Shown one piece after another: positions 57,992-64,000 of a stretch of DNA of 64,000 nt. Both the position numbers and the translations under genes were made by a program. The notes below the pieces were generated by a model that saw only the letters and a list, made by a program, of their open reading frames with translations, was not told the origin of the DNA and searched no databases. Every line of letters begins with the position of its first letter. The stretch's first letter is position 1. The stretch lies in the NCBI GenBank assembly GCA_024220505.1, contig JAKZZE010000013.1, positions 248,001-312,000 on the forward strand. Reading direction: 5' to 3'. The DNA comes from Rhizopus arrhizus. Lineage: Eukaryota; Mucoromycota; Mucoromycetes; Mucorales; Rhizopodaceae.

Positions 57992-59812
57992 ATGTTTAGC
58001 TTTAGATCAGCATGTACAGCCATCGCTAAGCAAAGGATCGTAACTAATCAACTCTATATCGTAAACGCTTCTTTGCGTATTTTCCCTTCACGACATCATT
58101 CGACTCGTCAGCAACAAAATAATCTATTTCGACAAGCACTTGCATGCACTAAAAACAACCAACCTGAAGAAGCACTCGGTCATCTTCAAACAATGACATC
58201 AAACAACATTCGACTTGGTACAGATCTCTGTCAAGAACTGATCAATTGCTTCATTGCCAACAAAGGCTTGGACAGTGCTGCTGATTCGATTTGTACGATT
58301 GTCCAATTATTTGGTAAGCGTAATTATATCAACAGAGACTCACAGTTACCCTACACCATCATGGAAATCACAGCAACAACCAATCAACGATTAGAGACAG
58401 CATTAAAACTACACAATCTCTTAACACCCTACAGCATCTCACCAACGTCAGCTGCCTCCAAAGCTCTCTTGGACATTTACCAACACTATCGTGAGACACC
58501 CGATCTCTGGCAAAAAGTCTCACCTACCCTCACAAACCAATCCTACTTTCTCCTTTACCGTGCCCTCTTCAACCAGCAGACGGCAACCGACGACTTTTTC
58601 AAGACAGCACTTGCCCTTCTCAAGGATCTCACTCAGCTCGGACTCAAACCATCTGCATCCATCTATCATCGCGTGCTGGTTCGCGTGAAACGCATGCGGG
58701 CAAAGGGCTGTGAGGCCGAGTGGAAAGAGGCCTTTGCACCCTTTACAAGTTCTGCAACAGATACAGACCAGATGACAGGCAAGGCACTGGAGCTCATGTA
58801 CGATGGACAATTTGACAAGGCCAAGGAGATGATCAAGGAGATTGTTGACACCAAGGGGGACATACCAAACACGAGTGCAGTGACCTCCATGATGGAGCAT
58901 GCGATACAGCGTCGACGCTTTGATGTGTCCCATGCCATTTACTCGACCGTGTCAGGTCCTATCAGCACCCTGAGCCCGCACCGACGACAGCACGCGATAC
59001 AGATGATTAGCAGTATGGCCCTGATAGCCTACGCAAGAAGCAATAACCCACATGAAGCCTTGACCTGCTACAAGCACATGACCCGCTACGACATCATGCC
59101 GACAGCAGATGGCCTTGGAGCGCTCGTTCAGTGTCTATCAAAAGACGATGATATCCAGGAGGTGTATGAAAATGCCAAACGCTATCAAGTCAAGCTGACA
59201 CCCTACTTTTTCAATACCCTCATCTCACACTTTGCCAAAAAAAAGCAATACAAGCGTTCGATTGAAGTCTTTGAGGACATGAAGCAGATGGGTATCTCCC
59301 CTAACCAGATCACCTTTGCCTCCATGATCTCGGCTTGTGTTCGGGTCAAGGCAGAGAATCAGGCCTTGAGCTATTTTGATGCGATGGTCAAAGCAGGCCA
59401 GGTCAATGTGTCTGCACTCAATTCCATGATGAAATTTTATTCAAAAAAGAAAGAACGAACACGGGCCCTGAGGTACTATAGACTTTATGAAAAATACAAC
59501 CTAAGTCCCAATACACATACCTATCGATTGCTGATGGAGCTGTATGCTCCTGACAGTATTCAAAAGGCCCGCAGCGTACTACGGTCGATGGAGGAAAATG
59601 GAGTGCGACCGGAGGCAAGCCATTATGCGTTCTTGATCAATGAGTATGGGAGTCGAAAACGTGACCTTCCATCTGCCTTGGAACTGTACAATGAAATGAC
59701 CTTGGCTGGCGTTGAACCAGATGACAATCTCTATCAAGTCATAGCCAATGTGTATTCAAAAAATGGTGATTATCAAAAAGCGCAAGAATTTCGTTTCAAG
59801 ATTGTTAAATAA
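57992..59812 (+). CDS. mitochondrial pentatricopeptide repeat protein
   Basis: Single-exon gene, 606 residues. The N-terminus is basic and Ser-rich with no acidic residue in the first ~35 positions (MFSFRSACTAIAKQRIV...RHHS), which fits a mitochondrial presequence. The second half is a run of about six 35-residue PPR motifs, e.g. PYFFNTLISHFAKKKQYKRS, ISPNQITFASMISACVRVKA, SPNTHTYRLLMELYAPDSIQ and VRPEASHYAFLINEYGSRKR. PPR proteins bind organellar RNA in sequence-specific fashion, so a role in mitochondrial RNA maturation or translation is inferred. GC content is higher than in neighbouring genes between about 58,650 and 59,100, without other signs of transfer. Confidence 0.93.
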   Translation: MFSFRSACTAIAKQRIVTNQLYIVNASLRIFPSRHHSTRQQQNNLFRQALACTKNNQPEEALGHLQTMTSNNIRLGTDLCQELINCFIANKGLDSAADSICTIVQLFGKRNYINRDSQLPYTIMEITATTNQRLETALKLHNLLTPYSISPTSAASKALLDIYQHYRETPDLWQKVSPTLTNQSYFLLYRALFNQQTATDDFFKTALALLKDLTQLGLKPSASIYHRVLVRVKRMRAKGCEAEWKEAFAPFTSSATDTDQMTGKALELMYDGQFDKAKEMIKEIVDTKGDIPNTSAVTSMMEHAIQRRRFDVSHAIYSTVSGPISTLSPHRRQHAIQMISSMALIAYARSNNPHEALTCYKHMTRYDIMPTADGLGALVQCLSKDDDIQEVYENAKRYQVKLTPYFFNTLISHFAKKKQYKRSIEVFEDMKQMGISPNQITFASMISACVRVKAENQALSYFDAMVKAGQVNVSALNSMMKFYSKKKERTRALRYYRLYEKYNLSPNTHTYRLLMELYAPDSIQKARSVLRSMEENGVRPEASHYAFLINEYGSRKRDLPSALELYNEMTLAGVEPDDNLYQVIANVYSKNGDYQKAQEFRFKIVK

Positions 59813-60059
59813 AGAGCATGAATAAAAATCGGCATATTTTTAGTTTATTTCAGAGTCAGCAATACAAGAAAAGTAAAGTGAGGGAGATGCATGATTTATT
59901 GAAGGTTGAATAATTGGGTTTAAACCCTTTTACTTTATATAGAATTTTACGTACAATCTATTAAAATGAAAAGAGGGGAGGGTTTTTATTTTTTATTTTT
60001 TTGTTTTTAATCTTTTTTTTAATCATTTTTATTTATTTTTTTTTTTTAAAAAAAGAATC
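59813..60059. other. short intergenic region
   Basis: About 250 bases between the PPR gene stop and the Atg11 start, with T-rich tracts (about 59985-60050). No other element recognised. Confidence 0.5.
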
Positions 60060-63000
60060 ATGAAGATTTATCGAGCAGAAACAGGACAATTAGTCAATTG
60101 GCAACCTTATAAAAAAGAGATTAACTTGTAAATAAGAATAGCAAATACATTTAAAAAATGAGTTGACATTATTTTGATTAGAGTAAAAGATTTAAAAGTT
60201 GAATTAGAAAAGTGTACTGGTGTACCTGTACAAAGTCAAATATTAATGACTAGTTTTGGAACACAAGTAAAAGAAAGTAATTTAAAAGAAATATTAGAAG
60301 CCAAAGACCAAGTAAGCTCTTCATCCTTCTTACCTGCACATAACTCACAAGTATTCAGGATGAATATATTTTATTTTGCTATGACCGGCAATATCTTGAT
60401 GCTCTTCCAGAAGAAATATCAAATTTACTAGACGTTGAAACACCAAAACTAGAGCCAAAACTTCCTTCTTTTACTGGTAAATCACAAGATAAATAAAAGC
60501 TAATACTCATTGTATTTAGGCGATGAATCTTTAAAATCAATTGAAAGACTATCAAAGAAGCAATCAATTTCACAAAATTGTGAAACTTATTTATCTTTAT
60601 TTAAAAGCTTTGATGATTACAGTCAAGTAAACAAACAGATTGTTTTTATTATTATTTGTGTACTTTGTATTTAAAAAAATGTTATTAGGCACTCATCAAA
60701 ACATCTGCTACGCATACTCAACTTGCCAAAACATTGGTTGAAGAACAAAGGTTACAACGTATGGCATTAAATGTGGCAATGACCAATTTGGAAACACACA
60801 ACAAATCAGTTGATATGAACGTCAAGTCATTTGTAGCTGTAGCCGAAAAAGAACGAGGAAAACAAACAAACCTTGTGGATTCACTGTCGATTGATCTCGA
60901 AATCCTCAAACATGTCCGTATCCATCCCTCTATCCTCTCACAGCTAGGAACAACACATCAAGGCAAGGAAAGACTCTCGGATTTTGTTGATCTGGAATAT
61001 ATTGAGGTCGTCAAGAGAGACACGATTGAACTGTGTCACTTTTTAGCGCAAGAGATACGAGATTTGTTGGATAAGACAAGTGAGCTCGAAAGATGTGAAA
61101 GCGAAGTACTGGTTGATATTGCCAACAAAAATAATTTACATGTGTTGGATGCTTCACTAGCAGATATTCAAGAAATATACCAAAGAGCTCTTTTTTTAAA
61201 AGAAACAAGAAAGAGAGACATGCCGAGAGTGTCTGATAAAATTGCCGAGCTACTCAATATACCCATCACGGATCTCTTTGCATCACTTTCAGTCAACTAT
61301 CAGCAGCCTACAAATACACATGAAGCCAAAAAGACCCTTGGCTTATTTCACCATCTAGCTGAATATCAAGTGCAGAATTATTTGCCTCAGTTAGCCAATT
61401 ATGAACTTTCGATTAGACAAAAAGTGACCACCTTGGCCATCTCCAAACGAAATTCAATACAAGAGTTGATCAAATACATGAATGCTGTATCACAAATTCA
61501 AAGTGAAATTGCTTCTGTAGAACCTAGATTGAAAGAGGCAAAAGAGTATTTGGATGCATTCAAAAAGAAGTATGAACAGTGTGATTTAGAAAGTGTGCGA
61601 GATATCTTGTTTGGATATGTAAATAATACGAGACTGTAACAAAAGAGAAACTAATGTGCTGTTGATGTAGGGTGCTTTAATGATTGAAATTGTACGAAGA
61701 AGGGAATATGCTGAGCTACTATCAGAAAATGCTACATTATTAGCAGATTTAATGTCAAAATACAGAGAAGAAGAAGAAAAAAGAAGAGGTTTCTTTCGAC
61801 AGAAAGTGTCTAGAATGCTTCCATTCAAGTTATTGATGATGGATGAATCACCACCGCAGTGTGAAATTACAGCTAATGTCAGCTATGCTTTTATACAAGA
61901 TACATCACTTCAAAAGAAAGATATCACTGGTAAGCATACTATTTCTTTAATAATAGACTAATCGCTTCTTTAGACTTCATCTCACTTTTGGGACAAGCTT
62001 ATTCTCAGTCTCCTCATCTGCTCAAATCAATCTCGACTACTAAATCCATAAGAAGGTTAATTACACAACAATCAAATGAAGATGAAAAGTTTCACAGCAT
62101 ATTAAAAGTGATGTATCAACAACTAGATTCACTTAAGCTTGATTTCTTGAAATTTGTAGAAACTGATTGTAATTCATGTATTTTTTTAATTGTTCATATA
62201 AGTCTTATTTTTTTTTTAATGCATAGTTTTTGGAACTAATAATAGTACAGAGTCATCAAGAATTAAAAATGCATTAAAACGAGACGAAAAAGGTAACAAG
62301 AAAAAACGGCTGCCTTGTTATGCATACTAATGCGTCCTTTATTCTTATAGAGAATCAAACAGTATTATTTAATGAAGAAAGAAAGGTAATAAAATAAATA
62401 GAACTTACAATCATATCAACACGTACGGTTAGGCTTATGAAGCAAGAATACAAACATTAGAGCGTAAAATTCAATCTTTTAGCGACAACAACAAAGCGTC
62501 ATCTTACTCTATTATTTATGATGATAAATCCACTGAGAATCTAAAGTCAAAGTTAACAGAGATACAAGATGTAGCAGAACGGCAAAAGAGGGAAATAAGT
62601 GACTTAAAGGATACAATACAAAAAGTATAAAGAAATACCAGAATAAAAATATGAGCTAATCACTTTTTTAAATAAAAAGATGAAAGAAGAAAAAATTCAA
62701 AGTGAAAGTGAAAAAGAAGATCAAAGACTTCAAATACAAGAATTAGAACAACTCTTGGAAGAAGAAAGACAAACTTATGAACACAATAGACAAAGTGTAA
62801 GTTGTGTTTTATTATTATTTGTCATAGAATGCTAAGCTCTCTACTTTAGTTGTTAAATGAAGCTAAAATCAAGGATAATTTGGCTGATATCCGTATCGCT
62901 GGTCTAGAGGAAGATTGGCATGGAAAGGTAAAAAGAAAAATGATTATTTCAGTCTGTTCTTACACAAAAAATAAAAGTTGAACGATGCACAAAAGGCGCT

Positions 63001-63941
63001 TGAAGAAGAAACAAAAGCTATCGATGACCTTAAACGACAGCATGCAGCCGAGATAAGCGATTTGAAGCTTGAGTATGACAATAAGCTTCGAGAAAAACTT
63101 CAGGTAGCCGAGAATGAAAAGCGAGAGCTTACGATGCTTGTAGACCAATTACGTCTAGATCTCAATTCTGTCAATCAACACCTGGAAGAAGAACGAAGTA
63201 GATACGAAGAACGATTGAATGAGATGCAGCAGGAGATAATGGAGAGTGAGAAAGCACGGGATGAAATCAAATTACTTCAGCAGCAGACCCGATTGATGGT
63301 CAATAGAGCACAAGAAGATTGGTTAATGAAACATGAAGAACTGCAAAAGCTCAAGGATGAGCAAGTCAAGGTTAAATTCGCTATTTCAGAACTCTTGTCA
63401 CGGTACATGGGAGAAGGCGGAAACATTACGGAACAAACGGATCTTGAGCCGATCATCCGAGTTTTTCAACAAAATTTAGATCAATTCACTGCTCAAGCCA
63501 ATTTGAATCAAGAGGTAAAATGATACTAGTAAGATGAACTTTAACTGACTTCCATAATAGAATTATGAAAACCTGGAACAAGAAACAGCGGATTTAAATC
63601 AAAAGTATCATGAATTATTAGAAGCACATCAAGAATGGAGACCTATTGCGATTGGTATGGCCGAAAAGCTTGAAGAGTATCGCAAGATGATTTTATATGA
63701 ATTGATCAATCAATTTCAAATATCAGCCGATGAAGATGAATTGAACATCTTATCAAGAAAGGTGACACCAAGTGAAGATGATGCAGCCATGTGGAACGAG
63801 ATCCTTCAGTTGGCATCCTCGATTGACTTTCAAAACATCACTCGAAGATTGCACAAGCGTGTGAAGGAAGTCTTTGAACAGGCGAAGCATTGCAAGAAGG
63901 AATATAGAGAATTAAGAGGTTCCTTTGAAAGCAATAAATAG
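60060..63941 (+). CDS. ATG11: autophagy scaffold Atg11 homologue
   Basis: Scaffold for selective autophagy that links cargo receptors to Atg1. Fourteen exons: 60060-60127, 60182-60311, 60359-60476, 60520-60626, 60689-61618, 61671-61929, 61974-62168, 62227-62292, 62351-62385, 62433-62624, 62680-62796, 62850-62927, 62978-63514, 63561-63941; as read, 1070 residues. An N-terminal ubiquitin-like region (MKIYRAETGQLV... VKDLKVELEKCTGVPVQSQI, then LFCYDRQYLDALPEE) is followed by long coiled coils. The expected C-terminal claw domain (KIAFR..F..GDLALFLPTR type) is not within the window. The last ORF ends SFESNK at a stop, but a weak donor at 63919 and acceptor at 63978-63979 would continue as EKYVRLS off the right edge. 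The 3' end is therefore uncertain and the gene is probably partial. Confidence 0.85.
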
Positions 63942-64000
63942 GATTTGTAATGAAACTAATTCCTTCTTTTTGAACATAGAAAAATACGTGAGATTATCTG

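Noticed and set aside
58520..58933. 137- and 90-codon minus-strand frames within the PPR gene
   Set aside because: Both are antisense shadows of an intact single-exon PPR protein with clear repeats.

Overview
The window is nuclear DNA from an early-diverging fungus, most likely a Mucoromycota member of the Mucorales. It is AT-rich. Genes are short and carry many small introns (mostly 45-90 nt, GT...AG). Intergenic DNA is full of homopolymer runs. The set of retroelement and transposase families also fits this group, and every host gene has a fungal or general eukaryotic homologue. Exon borders given here were read by eye from splice sites and protein-family continuity. Each proposed join was checked for phase.

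Left part (1-5 kb): the 3' end of an ABCB6/HMT1-like ABC transporter, a degenerate Pif1-type helicase fragment as found in Helitrons, and a three-exon chitin synthase. From 5 to 10.9 kb lies a gene-poor island with two related LTR-like repeats (one a solo LTR with a 5-bp target duplication) and decayed coding fragments. From 10.9 to 24 kb come a peroxisomal acyl-CoA thioesterase ending in SKL, a 14-3-3 protein, a BTB/CAP-Gly protein, release factor eRF1, a nine-exon MFS permease and an amino-acid permease.

Centre (25-42.7 kb): a very large hybrid histidine kinase (16 exons, 2250 aa: pseudokinase, P-loop ATPase, GAF, HisKA, HATPase, receiver), a small four-helix membrane protein, two decayed transposon genes (one OrfB/Fanzor-like, one Homeodomain-DDE), a ZFC3H1/Red1-type zinc-finger protein, a RasGEF with a decayed Ras-like N-terminus, and proteasome subunit alpha-2.

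From 43,045 to 47,771 sits an apparently intact non-LTR (LINE) retrotransposon. It is flanked by a perfect 14-bp target-site duplication and has two long open frames overlapping in ATGA. This is a young insertion and the most conspicuous mobile element of the window.

Right part (48.5-64 kb): importin beta-4/Kap123 (with a 6-nt first coding exon), cyclophilin-40, the Opi1 phospholipid repressor, SAGA subunit Sgf11, a PRL-type tyrosine phosphatase, a mitochondrial PPR protein, and the autophagy scaffold Atg11, whose 3' end may run past the window. No tRNA, rRNA or CRISPR array was seen. Host genes are a mix of housekeeping and signalling functions without operon-like logic. Convergent pairs are packed with only 18-151 bp between stop codons.
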